64,000 nucleotides of DNA from an uncultured Alistipes sp. (GCA_900769445.1 CAAGGR010000115.1:62001-126000); one strand, 5' to 3'. Shown: positions 45,115-53,926, counted from the first letter of the stretch. Made by a program: numbers and translations. The notes: generated from the letters alone by a model not told the origin.

Positions 45115-47145
45115 TTACCAAGGACGATTACCACCGCCTCCTGGTCCGCCACCGCCTCCTGGTCCGCCACCTGAACTGCTACCTATTGAGGTAACGACGC
45201 TTGAAGGTGTGAATGTGGTGAGTGTCGAGCCTCCCGACCAATTGCCATCGTAGCACCAGCCCTGCCAGTTCTCGCTGTAGTTGCTGAGTGTACCACCAGA
45301 TGCTACGGTGTAGGTTGTGCCACTCTTGATATCTGGTGTCGAGAAGCATACTGTTGCATTCATCGTTATAGGCGATTCGAAGCTAAATAGCATATTGCTT
45401 GAGGCGTCAAGAAGGGCGATTTTTTGACCTGCAGTAACAGATGCACCACCATATACCACCGAATACTGCTTGCTTGATGTTGATGGCGTACCCATCATAC
45501 CACCACCAATGCCGAGTACATAGCCACCATTTATAAGTAGTGATCTGCTATTATCAACGTCGATACCGCCCTCTGGTTCGCCAGAGCCAATACCGATAAA
45601 TACTCCGCCATTGATTGTAAGTGTACCATTCGAGTCGATACCATCGTTGTTCGTAGCACGCGCATATACCTTACCACCATTCATAACTATTGCACTTGCA
45701 GCATTGATAGCATCATCATAGGCATTTATAACGGTTTCACCACCATTAAAGGTCAATACTGCCTTACTCTCCATACCCTCCGAGCCTTCGCTCTTGCCAG
45801 TAACAGAGATGTTTAGGTTGCCACCATTGATAGTGATATTGCCATCAGCACGAATACCCTTAGGCGATGAGGTTAGCTGTGACGAATATTTGTACTGACC
45901 ACCAGTTGTTGAGATGTCAGTATTGCCACCGTCAAAAATAATATCGGCATCTGCGCTAATACCCTTGCCGCCTGTACCAGAAGACTTCAATACGAACTTG
46001 CCACCCTTAATATTGATATTTGTATCACTCTTTAGACACGCTGCCGAAGAGGTGTCCTTGTCTTCGCTGTCGTATGTGGCATTACCCGATGTGGTGATGT
46101 TGAGCTTACCACTCTCCACCACTATATCCATATCACATTTGATACCCTTGCCCGCAGTGCCAGAAACGGTTGCATAGACTAAGCCACCGCTAATCTTTAC
46201 ACCGATGCCATCATCGCTATCGCCCTTTACATGGATACCATTCTTAACAGCCTCGGTAACTACTACTGTAGAGCCTGGACGCTGATAGTAGTAGCCATCG
46301 GTAACGATTGCATGCTTATACTTACCCGCAACAACCAGCGCTCCGTAACCGCTCACGATGATATGACCCTCGGCAAAGAATGCCCCCTTTCTATCTTCGT
46401 TTGCAGAGCCAGCCATTGTATAGTGGTCGTCCCCGTATGTTGCGCAGTCCGTTAGACGGTTTGTTGTGCCGTTGGATAGGTGTAGGTAGATGCGCTTGCC
46501 TGCCTGAGAGTTAATTGCGGGGCCTCGCTTAGATGTAAGGTCTACACCGCTAAGTGTAAGTTTGTACTTGTTTTCGCTGTAAATCTTTAATCCACCATCC
46601 GAACTCTTACCCTTTACGATAACCTCGACACCGCTAATAGTTGTCATATCAAGACCAACGTATGCACCTGTGATATAGCTTTTTATGCTGCTATTGTTAC
46701 TCTCAACACTCGCTGTGCTACCGTTGTAGGTTACAGTAACGCGGTTGCTGAATGTGTTTAGTTCATGGAATAAATCTTTATCTGAACCAACAGCGTCACT
46801 GACACTATCAGTTGCCCACTCGCCACTCCATGCTGTGATGCTTAGATCTGCGTCTGGATCAGGCTCGATATTATTGCCTCCGTTGCCCTCATCATCGTTG
46901 CCCTCTTCGTTCTGGTTTGGATTCTCATCGTCAGTAGAAGGGGTATCTTCGTTGTTTGAGTCGTTTGGAGTGTTGTCTTCCTCCTCGTTCTCATCCTCCC
47001 CTATATTGTCGCCCTCGTTAGGAGTGTTAGGATTTTCGGTAGGAGTCTGGTCTCCACCATTCTCTTCCCACTCCATAGTACAGCTACCCGCGCAGAGTAG
47101 TGATACGAGTAACAATAATCTTGATAAACACTTAATGTAAGACAT
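45115..47145 (-). CDS. Cthe_2159-type carbohydrate-binding lipoprotein
   Basis: This 676-residue surface protein has the lipobox LLCAGSC. A long acidic Asn/Glu/Asp/Pro linker (~28-100) is followed by a right-handed beta-helix-like body of repeating 'INGGxxxI' and 'GIxxDxxI' turns. It then has 'YGGASVTAGQKIALLD' and a Gly/Pro tail ending GGGGNRPW. This matches the Cthe_2159 family, known for calcium-dependent pectin/cellulose binding in Clostridium thermocellum. The linker would lift the domain off the outer membrane. The ligand here is unknown. Confidence 0.82.
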   Translation of the reverse strand: MSYIKCLSRLLLLVSLLCAGSCTMEWEENGGDQTPTENPNTPNEGDNIGEDENEEEDNTPNDSNNEDTPSTDDENPNQNEEGNDDEGNGGNNIEPDPDADLSITAWSGEWATDSVSDAVGSDKDLFHELNTFSNRVTVTYNGSTASVESNNSSIKSYITGAYVGLDMTTISGVEVIVKGKSSDGGLKIYSENKYKLTLSGVDLTSKRGPAINSQAGKRIYLHLSNGTTNRLTDCATYGDDHYTMAGSANEDRKGAFFAEGHIIVSGYGALVVAGKYKHAIVTDGYYYQRPGSTVVVTEAVKNGIHVKGDSDDGIGVKISGGLVYATVSGTAGKGIKCDMDIVVESGKLNITTSGNATYDSEDKDTSSAACLKSDTNINIKGGKFVLKSSGTGGKGISADADIIFDGGNTDISTTGGQYKYSSQLTSSPKGIRADGNITINGGNLNISVTGKSEGSEGMESKAVLTFNGGETVINAYDDAINAASAIVMNGGKVYARATNNDGIDSNGTLTINGGVFIGIGSGEPEGGIDVDNSRSLLINGGYVLGIGGGMMGTPSTSSKQYSVVYGGASVTAGQKIALLDASSNMLFSFESPITMNATVCFSTPDIKSGTTYTVASGGTLSNYSENWQGWCYDGNWSGGSTLTTFTPSSVVTSIGSSSGGGPGGGGGPGGGGNRPW

Positions 47146-47163
47146 CGTTGTAGTGAGTTAAAG

Positions 47164-47424
47164 TTATTTAGTATCTTGTTTGTTCTCTTTAATCTTAGCG
47201 CTTAATGCCCGCCAACCCTTTACACCGATGATTGCTAATGCTGTGTATTGGGTAGTCTTAGCAAGTCCGAAAAATATAAACCATAGTACGCCCTTAGCTG
47301 CTGCGGATATGGGTAGTAGCATCTGAGCAAATGATATAATGTAGCATACTACGCATATAATCAATATTATGATACCCGTACGAATGGATAAACGGCTAAG
47401 AAAACTCTTAATTCTCTCCAACAT
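47164..47424 (-). CDS. Small two-helix membrane protein
   Basis: This 86-residue protein has two transmembrane helices (about 16-38 and 45-68), a basic N-terminus and a Lys-rich tail (KIKENKQDTK). No family is recognised. It lies 8 bases from the 5'-nucleotidase gene and 18 from the surface-protein gene, so all three are probably co-transcribed. Confidence 0.65.
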   Translation of the reverse strand: MLERIKSFLSRLSIRTGIIILIICVVCYIISFAQMLLPISAAAKGVLWFIFFGLAKTTQYTALAIIGVKGWRALSAKIKENKQDTK

Positions 47425-47432
47425 ACGACACG

Positions 47433-48350
47433 CTACTCATTTGTTATACCCATTGGAATATGTACAGCTGGAACATTCTTCAGATGGTCGAGGTGCGACA
47501 TCTGGTCGTCGAAGAAGATATGCGGGCGCATAATCTCAAGCACACGATCCTTAGATATGCCACCAAGGAAGAATGCTTCGGTAACCTCCACACCCCAACT
47601 CTTTAGGGTGTTTACCACGCGCTCGTGTGCAGGGGCATTTCGCGCTGTTACGATAGATATCTTCAGTTTGCGATGATATGTGTTATCCTCCTCCATTCGA
47701 GCAATCTCAAGTCGTTGTAGGTTTGAGATTTTAATAAGAAGATCTGCCAAAGGTCCTGGGTCGAGAGGTGATTTTGTTGCGGCCTCGTGACGGTGGAAGG
47801 CAGAAAGTCCCTGCTCCTGGTATATCTTTTCGCTGTCGTCATCTGCAATAACACCATCAAAGTCGAATGCGATACGCAACTCGTTATCCATAACATCATC
47901 CATAACCTCGCTCTTAAGTACACGACCTGCTGCATATCCTGCGTCGCAGGCGCGCTTTACGTCTCGCTCTGAGGCTGATAGAAAGAGCGAAGCATTGAAG
48001 GCTGGAAGATACTTGTATGGCGACTCGCCAGAGAAGAACGATGCACGAGAGATATTCAATCCGTAGTGCTTGATGGTACGAAATACACGCAAACCAGTCT
48101 CTGGAGAGTTGCGCGATAGTAGCACAACCTCTACTGGCTGCTCGTCTGGAAAGATGTCGTTGAAGCTCAATAATCGCTTTACAAAAGGAAACGCAACACC
48201 CTTATCCAAAGGATTATCAATATTCTCTTCCTGATAACGACGATACTCCTCAAGTCCACATTCGTTATATACTCTATCCGACTCTGTGAGGTCGAATAGG
48301 GCAGACGACGATACTGCTACCACCAACTTATTCTCAATAGGAAATGCCAT
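47433..48350 (-). CDS. 5'-nucleotidase (cytosolic NT5C1-like family)
   Basis: This 305-residue protein matches the 5'-nucleotidase family PF06189. It has the HAD-like nucleophile motif 'IAFDFDGVIADDDSEKIYQEQG', 'LSRNSPETGLRVF' near the middle of the N-terminal half and 'DQMSHLDHL' near the end. It would dephosphorylate nucleoside monophosphates in the cytosol. Confidence 0.88.
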   Translation of the reverse strand: MAFPIENKLVVAVSSSALFDLTESDRVYNECGLEEYRRYQEENIDNPLDKGVAFPFVKRLLSFNDIFPDEQPVEVVLLSRNSPETGLRVFRTIKHYGLNISRASFFSGESPYKYLPAFNASLFLSASERDVKRACDAGYAAGRVLKSEVMDDVMDNELRIAFDFDGVIADDDSEKIYQEQGLSAFHRHEAATKSPLDPGPLADLLIKISNLQRLEIARMEEDNTYHRKLKISIVTARNAPAHERVVNTLKSWGVEVTEAFFLGGISKDRVLEIMRPHIFFDDQMSHLDHLKNVPAVHIPMGITNE

Positions 48351-48370
48351 ACAATATCTTATTAATGTCC

Positions 48371-48378
48371 CAAAGATA
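48371..48378 (-). promoter_or_regulatory. -7 element of the 5'-nucleotidase gene
   Basis: TATCTTTG on the minus strand lies 20 bases upstream of the ATG, right after the terminator of the tRNA gene. No -33 TTG is at the right distance. Confidence 0.5.
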
Positions 48379-48385
48379 CAAAAAA

Positions 48386-48411
48386 ATCCGATAAGTAAAC
48401 TCTTATCGGAT
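48386..48411. terminator. Terminator downstream of tRNA-Gln
   Basis: A perfect 10-bp stem (ATCCGATAAG and its complement) with a 6-base loop is followed on the minus strand by seven T. On the plus strand CTTTTTATT follows. Confidence 0.8.
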
Positions 48412-48439
48412 CTTTTTATTGCCTCGGAAGGCCTTGTGG

Positions 48440-48510
48440 TTGAGCTACCGAGATTCGAACTCAGAATAACAGAACCAAAATCTGCTGTGTTACCATTACA
48501 CCATAGCTCA
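48440..48510 (-). tRNA. tRNA-Gln (anticodon TTG)
   Basis: On the minus strand the 7-bp acceptor stem TGAGCTA/TAGCTCA, a D arm, the anticodon loop TTTTGGT with anticodon TTG and the T arm with GTTCGAATC are all complete. The discriminator is A and CCA is not encoded. It has its own promoter and terminator. No integrase or duplicated tRNA end is seen beside it. Confidence 0.96.
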
Positions 48511-48531
48511 ATCGTTGCTCGTAAGCGGGTG

Positions 48532-48561
48532 CAAATATAGTGTAAAGTTTTGAAACAACAA
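48532..48561 (-). promoter_or_regulatory. Promoter of tRNA-Gln
   Basis: On the minus strand there is a TTG (48559-48561), 19 bases, then TATATTTG (48532-48539), ending 21 bases before the mature 5' end. Confidence 0.65.
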
Positions 48562-48585
48562 AATTTTGGATGTTCAAAATCTCTC

Positions 48586-48957
48586 TTATAATTTACTCAA
48601 AAACTTCTCGCGATTAACAATAAATCGAATATGCTCGCCCTCGCCAATAAGTGTCTCGCCATCGTATGCCGAGATCTTAAACGTAAGCTTGCGACCTTCG
48701 ATTGCAGTAAGCTCTGCGATGGCGCTCACGGTATTGCCAACCTTTGATGGCTTGAGGTGTGATGTCGAAATCATTGAGCCAACTGTTGTCTCTCCCTCCT
48801 CGAGTTTGAGTGCTACAGCAAGCATCGCTGCGTTCTCCATAAGTGCCACCATTGCAGGTGTTGCAAGAACTGCCATATCGCCTGATCCAATAAACTCAGC
48901 AGTGTTACCATCCATAACACGCATTACGCTCTGATGTGTTAAACCTACTTCTAACAT
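48586..48957 (-). CDS. Hotdog-fold thioesterase (FlK-like)
   Basis: This 123-residue protein resembles the fluoroacetyl-CoA thioesterase-like hotdog family. It has 'LATPAMVALMENAAM' (Thr and Glu of the catalytic site) and 'GSMISTSHLKPSKVGNTV' (His). The substrate is unknown; removal of unwanted short acyl-CoA is a usual suggestion for the family. Confidence 0.85.
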   Translation of the reverse strand: MLEVGLTHQSVMRVMDGNTAEFIGSGDMAVLATPAMVALMENAAMLAVALKLEEGETTVGSMISTSHLKPSKVGNTVSAIAELTAIEGRKLTFKISAYDGETLIGEGEHIRFIVNREKFLSKL

Positions 48958-49004
48958 CGTTTATTATAGTTTAATAGTTTTTGTATCTGTTTTAATATCC
49001 TCAC

Positions 49005-49033
49005 AAAGGTAATAAATTCTTAGCACAATACAA
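49005..49033 (-). promoter_or_regulatory. Promoter of the thioesterase gene
   Basis: On the minus strand there is a TTG (49031-49033), 18 bases, then TACCTTTG (49005-49012). The leader is about 45 bases. Confidence 0.6.
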
Positions 49034-49043
49034 TTATTTTTCG

Positions 49044-49051
49044 TACATTTG
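49044..49051 (+). promoter_or_regulatory. -7 element immediately before the DUF4294 gene
   Basis: TACATTTG ends only 4 bases before the ATG at 49056, so transcription should start at or next to the start codon. No clear -33 TTG is present. Confidence 0.5.
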
Positions 49052-49055
49052 TAGA

Positions 49056-49649
49056 ATGAAGCGAATTATATCCATACTCGTTTTAGTCGTGATGCTCCTT
49101 GCGGAGTGTGATATCGCCTCTGCGCAGCGTTGGCGACCACTGCGAGGTGTGCGTACTGTAACGTGGGAGGTGGACAATCGTGGCGATTCGATAATGCGCG
49201 TTGAATTATTGGATGTTAGGATATATAATCGCAAGCGCGACTTGAAGAACTATCAGCGTATGGTACGCGCTGTAAAGAAGGTCTATCCGTTGGCACAAGA
49301 GGCTGCTCGACGTATGGAGAATCTCGATGAAGAGTTGGCGCGAATGGATAATAAAAAGGATAGAAAAAACTATACCGAGGCTATTGAGGAGGCACTAAAA
49401 GAGGAGATTACTCCAATGTTGTGGAAGATGACGCGATATGAGGGCAAGATACTTCTGAAGCTTATTGATCGCGAGACAAACCATACGGTATTCAAGATTA
49501 TCAAGGAGTTTCGCTCAGGATTTACAGCTACATTCTATCAGGTGCTGGCGCAGATGTTTGGCAATAATCTTAAACTCGAGTATGACCCTACGGGCGAGGA
49601 TGAGATGCTCGAATATATCGTAAAACAATATCGAGCAGGAGTGCTTTAG
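49056..49649 (+). CDS. Exported DUF4294-family protein
   Basis: This 197-residue protein has a signal peptide (MKRIISILVLVVMLLAECDIASAQ). It then has the DUF4294 pattern: 'DSIMRVELLDVRIYNR', 'YQRMVRAVKKVYPLAQEAARRMENLDEEL', 'GKILLKLIDRETNHTVFKIIKEFRSGFTATFYQVLAQMFGNNLKLEYDP'. It is probably periplasmic or surface-linked, with unknown function. A later ATG would cut the signal peptide, so the leaderless start is kept. Confidence 0.85.
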   Translation: MKRIISILVLVVMLLAECDIASAQRWRPLRGVRTVTWEVDNRGDSIMRVELLDVRIYNRKRDLKNYQRMVRAVKKVYPLAQEAARRMENLDEELARMDNKKDRKNYTEAIEEALKEEITPMLWKMTRYEGKILLKLIDRETNHTVFKIIKEFRSGFTATFYQVLAQMFGNNLKLEYDPTGEDEMLEYIVKQYRAGVL

Positions 49650-49692
49650 TCTAATTGTATCTTCGTAATAGTGATAGTTTAATAGTTTTTAT

Positions 49693-49700
49693 TATCTTTG
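49693..49700 (+). promoter_or_regulatory. -7 element immediately before dnaG
   Basis: TATCTTTG ends 4 bases before the ATG at 49705, again implying a leaderless or nearly leaderless transcript. Confidence 0.5.
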
Positions 49701-49704
49701 CGCG

Positions 49705-51699
49705 ATGATTGATCGCGAAACCATAGACAGAATACTCGCTGCTGCCAATATCGTAGATATTGTTGGCGAATATGTTACACTCCGTCGTAAGGGTGTGAAC
49801 TATGAGGCATGCTGTCCATTTCATAATGAAAAGACACCTTCGTTCAAGGTCTCTCCAGCGCGTGGTATATACAAGTGTTTTGGTTGTGGTAAGTCGGGAA
49901 ATGCTGTCCGCTTTATCATGGATAGCGAGAGCGTGAGCTATCCTGAGGCTCTCAAGATGCTCGCGAAAAAGTATGGTATAGAGGTGCGCGAGGAGCAGAT
50001 GACCGAGGAGGATGTGGCTCGCAATAATAATCGCGAGAGTATGTTTGCGCTTAATGCGTGGGCTGCGGAGTACTTTCAGCGATATATGATGTTCGAGGAT
50101 GAGGGTCGTAGTGTTGGTCTTAGCTACTTCTCATCGTTGCGAGGCTTCTCGGATGCTACAATCAAGCGCTTCGGCTTGGGCTTCTGTCCATCGTCAGGAC
50201 ATAGATTCTCGGATGATGCTCGTGGCGCAGGATATAAGGAGGAGTTCTTACTCTCCACAGGTCTTGCCATTGCCCGCGAGAGTGATGGCGCTTTGCGTGA
50301 TAGGTTTTACGATAGGGTAATCTTCCCAATTCACAATATCTCGGGTCGTGTTGTTGGCTTCGGTGGTCGCACGTTGCGTACCGATAAGAAGGTGGCAAAG
50401 TACCAGAATTCACCCGAGAGTGATATCTATAATAAGCGTCGTGAGTTGTATGGTCTCTTCTTTGCCAAGAAGGCGATACAACAGGAGGATATGGCAATCC
50501 TTGTGGAGGGTTATGCCGATGTGATATCTATGCACCAGGCGGGTGTTGAGAATGTTGTGGCATCATCTGGCACATCGCTTACCGAGGAGCAGATACGTCT
50601 GATAAGTCGCTTTACAAACAACATAACGCTTATGTTCGATGGCGATGCTGCAGGTGTTAAGGCGGCATTGCGAGGTGTTGATCTTATCCTTAAGGAGGGT
50701 ATGAACGTGAAGATTGTGCTTCTTCCTGAGGAGCATGATCCTGATACCTTTGCTCGTGCAAATGATTCTGAGACGTTAAGGGCATATATAAAGGATAATG
50801 CACAAGATTTTCTTGCATTCAAGGCGAAGTTGCTTTTGGGAGAGGCAACTTCCGACCCTTTGATGCGAACTAATGCCATAAATGATATGGTACAGAGTAT
50901 TGCGCTTATTTCCAACGAGATAAAGCGTTCGGAGTATGTGCGATACTGTGCCGAGATTATGAATGTCGAGCATCAGACATTGGCTGTGGCAGTAGCGCGA
51001 CAATTGGATGGCGTGAAGGGTGATAGTGAGGCTCAAAACTTCCTGCTACGTCAGCAGCAACGCGAGAGAAGTCAGTACCCAGCATCGTCAATGCAGGTGG
51101 CACGTCCTGATGTTGATTCGGCTCCAGTGGTTGCATCGATTGAGGGTGGCACAACGCCAGAGACCTTGGAGCGAGAGCTTACGAAGTATCTGCTTAAGTA
51201 TGGCCATTGTAGTTGCGATGTGCTTAACGATAGGGATGTCGTAACATTCAACGTGGCGCGTTATATCTTTGAAGAGTTGGATGATGATGGCTTGCAGTTC
51301 GATATCGAGGTGTATCGCAAAATTGTGGATATCTATCGAGCAGAGTGGGAGCGCTTGGGTGATGGCGTGGAGGTCTCTACGGATGTCTTTATCAACCATT
51401 CGGATATCAACGTGTCGACGGTAAGTATCGATCTCTTAACATCGGATGATAACTATGTTATCAGCAAGATATGGGAGCAGAAAGAGGTGCATATCGAGAG
51501 TGCTGAGGAGCAACTTTCGGAGGGTGTTCCTAAGGCGATGATGGTATATAAGTGGCGCACATTGGATAAGCGTATCAAGGAGCTACGCGAAAGTTTAGCC
51601 ACTGCAGACGAGGAGGATCTTAGTACGATGATGTCTCTGTTGTCGAAGTATCAGGCAGCGCGTGTAACGATAGCCCGCACTATGGGGCGCCTCATTTAG
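49705..51699 (+). CDS. dnaG: DNA primase
   Basis: This enzyme makes RNA primers for replication. It has 664 residues. A CHC2 zinc finger ('CCPFHNEKTPSFKVSPARGIYKCFGCGKSG', residues 36-65) is followed by the primase core. The TOPRIM residues are in 'VEGYADVISMHQ' and 'FDGDAAGVKA'. A C-terminal helicase-binding region closes it. The start ATG is fixed by the conserved 'MIDRETIDRILAAANIVDIV'. Confidence 0.97.
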   Translation: MIDRETIDRILAAANIVDIVGEYVTLRRKGVNYEACCPFHNEKTPSFKVSPARGIYKCFGCGKSGNAVRFIMDSESVSYPEALKMLAKKYGIEVREEQMTEEDVARNNNRESMFALNAWAAEYFQRYMMFEDEGRSVGLSYFSSLRGFSDATIKRFGLGFCPSSGHRFSDDARGAGYKEEFLLSTGLAIARESDGALRDRFYDRVIFPIHNISGRVVGFGGRTLRTDKKVAKYQNSPESDIYNKRRELYGLFFAKKAIQQEDMAILVEGYADVISMHQAGVENVVASSGTSLTEEQIRLISRFTNNITLMFDGDAAGVKAALRGVDLILKEGMNVKIVLLPEEHDPDTFARANDSETLRAYIKDNAQDFLAFKAKLLLGEATSDPLMRTNAINDMVQSIALISNEIKRSEYVRYCAEIMNVEHQTLAVAVARQLDGVKGDSEAQNFLLRQQQRERSQYPASSMQVARPDVDSAPVVASIEGGTTPETLERELTKYLLKYGHCSCDVLNDRDVVTFNVARYIFEELDDDGLQFDIEVYRKIVDIYRAEWERLGDGVEVSTDVFINHSDINVSTVSIDLLTSDDNYVISKIWEQKEVHIESAEEQLSEGVPKAMMVYKWRTLDKRIKELRESLATADEEDLSTMMSLLSKYQAARVTIARTMGRLI

Positions 51700-51907
51700 T
51701 AAAAAAAAGGTGTCCTCGGGGTGTTAACGTATCACTACGCTAACAGTGTGCAAACAGAAAATAAACTTAAAAGATGTGTAAAACATATCAAAGATAAAAG
51801 AATTAGTTACCTTTATCCGAGAACACCCGAACAGAGATGTGGCAAAAGGCGTGCCTAAATGGTGTGATATTTGGAAATGTGGTAGCTAAAATTTAAGAAA
51901 AAAGAGA

Positions 51908-52372
51908 ATGGCAGATTATAAAAATATAAACATCCGCAATAAGCGCGCGACATTCGACTACGAGATTTTGGAGGAGTATGTTGCGGGTGTTGTGCTTGTG
52001 GGTACAGAGATAAAGTCGCTCCGTCTTGGTAAGGCGTCGCTTGTCGACTCATACTGCTACTTCGAGCGTGGTGAGTTGTGGATTAGAAATGTAAATATTG
52101 CCGAGTACACATGGGGTACTTGTAACAACCATGTTCCAAAGCGCGACAGAAAACTCCTTCTCAACCGCAAGGAGCTAAACAAGTTGCAGCGCGCATTGCA
52201 GGATAGAGGTCTTACGGTCGTAGGTCTTCGCATCTTTATCAACGAGCGCGGCTTGGCAAAGATTGTTGTGGGTCTTGCACGTGGTCGTAAGTCGTTTGAT
52301 AAGCGAGAGTATATCAAGGAGAACGATGCTAAGCGCGAGATGGACAAGGCAATGAAGGTTAACCGTCGATAA
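51908..52372 (+). CDS. smpB: SsrA-binding protein
   Basis: This protein delivers tmRNA to stalled ribosomes. It has 154 residues, with 'NKRATFDYEILEEYVAGVVLVGTEIKSLRLGKASLVDSY' at the N-terminus. A basic tail follows 'LARGRKSFDKREYIKENDAKREMDKAM'. The ~200-base region before it holds a weak -7 (TACCTTTA, 51808-51815) and a long-range repeat pairing near 51715 and 51823. No tmRNA gene was found in the window. Confidence 0.97.
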   Translation: MADYKNINIRNKRATFDYEILEEYVAGVVLVGTEIKSLRLGKASLVDSYCYFERGELWIRNVNIAEYTWGTCNNHVPKRDRKLLLNRKELNKLQRALQDRGLTVVGLRIFINERGLAKIVVGLARGRKSFDKREYIKENDAKREMDKAMKVNRR

Positions 52373-52383
52373 TAGAACTAATT

Positions 52384-53094
52384 ATGGCACTTATATTATC
52401 TATTGAAACAGGTACAGATATATGCTCCGTAGCACTATCTAACGATGGTGAACTAATGGCGCTAAGGGAGAGTACCGAGGGTCGCGACCATGCCAAAAAG
52501 GTGGCGCTCTTTGTTGATGAACTCCTCAAAGAGACGGGTGTGCAGCCTGCCGACCTCGATGCTATTGCCGTAGGTAAGGGTCCTGGTTCATACACAGGCT
52601 TGCGAATTGGCGTATCCTTTGCTAAGGGTATGTGCTACGCACTTAACATCCCCCTTATCGCTATTGGCTCTCTCGATGCCCTTGTGCAGGTTGCGCGTGA
52701 GGACTACGAGGCGGGTATTCTCGATGTTGAGGATGACGATTGGAGCGTTGCCACTCTATGCCCTATGGTCGATGCACGTCGTATGGAGGTATATACACAG
52801 CTATTCGATACTAATGGTGTTGCAACATCAGATGTCTCTGCCGAGATTATCACCGAGGAGAGTTTTGCTGATATACGCGCTAACGGTAAGTTGGTAATCT
52901 TTGGCAATGGCGCACAGAAGTGTTGCGAGGTACTTTCAGATGCTATCTATATCTCTGTAACACCATCTGCACGAGGTATTGTCTCTCTCGCAGAGCAGGC
53001 ATTCAACGCAGGTGCATTTGAGGATATTGCCTATTTTGAGCCGTTCTATTTGAAGGAGTTCTTAGTAATTCCATCAAAGAAAAAGCTCCTTTAA
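52384..53094 (+). CDS. tsaB: tRNA threonylcarbamoyladenosine biosynthesis protein TsaB
   Basis: This partner of TsaD and TsaE takes part in t6A37 modification of tRNA. It has 236 residues, with the N-terminal 'LSIETGTDICSVALSNDGEL' and the 'GKGPGSYTGLRIGVSFAKGM' motif. It follows smpB by 11 bases. Its stop codon lies inside the left arm of the structured repeat at 53091. Confidence 0.95.
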   Translation: MALILSIETGTDICSVALSNDGELMALRESTEGRDHAKKVALFVDELLKETGVQPADLDAIAVGKGPGSYTGLRIGVSFAKGMCYALNIPLIAIGSLDALVQVAREDYEAGILDVEDDDWSVATLCPMVDARRMEVYTQLFDTNGVATSDVSAEIITEESFADIRANGKLVIFGNGAQKCCEVLSDAIYISVTPSARGIVSLAEQAFNAGAFEDIAYFEPFYLKEFLVIPSKKKLL

Positions 53095-53217
53095 TGCATT
53101 ATCTTGTTGGCTATTTTGGCATCTGGCTTGAGTGAAAAATGCTCATTTACCATCAGTAAACTCCGCTTTTTCACTCTGCGACCAGCTTCAAAATTCCTCA
53201 ACAATCTAACGCATTAA
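53091..53217. repeat. Structured repeat element, copy 1
   Basis: This 127-base imperfect palindrome pairs, from outside in: TTAATGC/GCATTAA, TTGTTG/CAACAA, TTTTG/CAAAA, CTGG/CCAG, GAGTGAAAA/TTTTCACTC and TTTAC/GTAAA. Conserved unpaired segments are GGCAT, TGCTCA, CTCCGC and TGCGA. Copy 2 lies at 60654-60776 with the same core but different paired arms. A 23-base fragment of the left arm recurs at 53228-53250. Confidence 0.8.
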
Positions 53218-53227
53218 TATAATATGG

Positions 53228-53250
53228 TGTTGGCTATTTTGGCATCTGGC
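53228..53250. repeat. Fragment of the structured repeat (left arm only)
   Basis: These 23 bases are identical to 53105-53127 of copy 1 and stop abruptly. They are followed by an AT-rich stretch with an 11-base direct repeat (AGTAATTAGTA at 53261 and 53275). The rest of the gap to 53508 holds only the -7 element of the next gene. Confidence 0.8.
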
Positions 53251-53471
53251 AAAACCAATTAGTAATTAGTAGAGAGTAATTAGTAATAGATGCACTCCCC
53301 CTGTTGATATACTTATGTAGGATGTAGCCTATACACTAAGATATAACTATGTAGAGGATATCCAACTTCGGTTGCGGTATCCTCTGCTTTTTTACCGCGC
53401 ATTTCGGTTAGTTCGCACCTCTATTTGGGCGTTTGGTGGCGAGGTTAGATACGCTTGGCTGATATGTGAAG

Positions 53472-53479
53472 TAACTTTG
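53472..53479 (+). promoter_or_regulatory. -7 element of the exported orphan gene
   Basis: TAACTTTG lies 29 bases upstream of the ATG. A TTG 14 bases above it is too close to be a normal -33. Confidence 0.45.
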
Positions 53480-53508
53480 TTGTAGGAACAAGCCAAACTA
53501 CTACAACT

Positions 53509-53904
53509 ATGAAAAAGATTGTTACACTTTTCGCCGCTATGCTAATTGTTATTGTGGCATCGGCTGCCGAGCCATACACCGTATATTGCTCACTATCGGG
53601 GGCGTCCTACTCGCAGATAGACTATGGTCAGGAGTCGCTTCTTAGAAATACTCTTGTAGATGAAGATGGTAGGGCTATCTACTTCAAGAGTATCATCGGA
53701 GCTATGAACTATATGTCTGCGCGTGGCTGGAGGTTTGTGGGCGAGCAAAAGAGTTATTCGCAAAATATGTGGGATAAGTGCGATATCAGCGTATCTACAA
53801 CCCTTATCTTTGTGCGGGAGATAACCTCGCCTGAGCAGATAACCGATGGTATTGTTACACGACAAATGCTTAAAGAACAACTTGAGGAGCATAGTGCTGA
53901 GTAG
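53509..53904 (+). CDS. Exported protein of unknown function
   Basis: This 131-residue protein has the signal peptide MKKIVTLFAAMLIVIVASAAE. It then has an alpha/beta-like domain ('YTVYCSLSGAS', 'SIIGAMNYMSARGWRFVGEQKSY', 'STTLIFVREI'). This resembles small DUF4177-like folds, but I cannot assign a family. It is a single-gene unit. Confidence 0.65.
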   Translation: MKKIVTLFAAMLIVIVASAAEPYTVYCSLSGASYSQIDYGQESLLRNTLVDEDGRAIYFKSIIGAMNYMSARGWRFVGEQKSYSQNMWDKCDISVSTTLIFVREITSPEQITDGIVTRQMLKEQLEEHSAE

Positions 53905-53926
53905 TTGTTCTATACCCTTAAATAAT

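Noticed and set aside
48440..48510. tRNA-Gln as an integration site of a mobile element
   Set aside because: No integrase, repeated tRNA end or cargo genes are nearby; flanks are housekeeping.
51700..51907. tmRNA or another known ncRNA between dnaG and smpB
   Set aside because: No tRNA-like ends, tag frame or known RNA motif was found; only a weak promoter and a distant inverted pairing.
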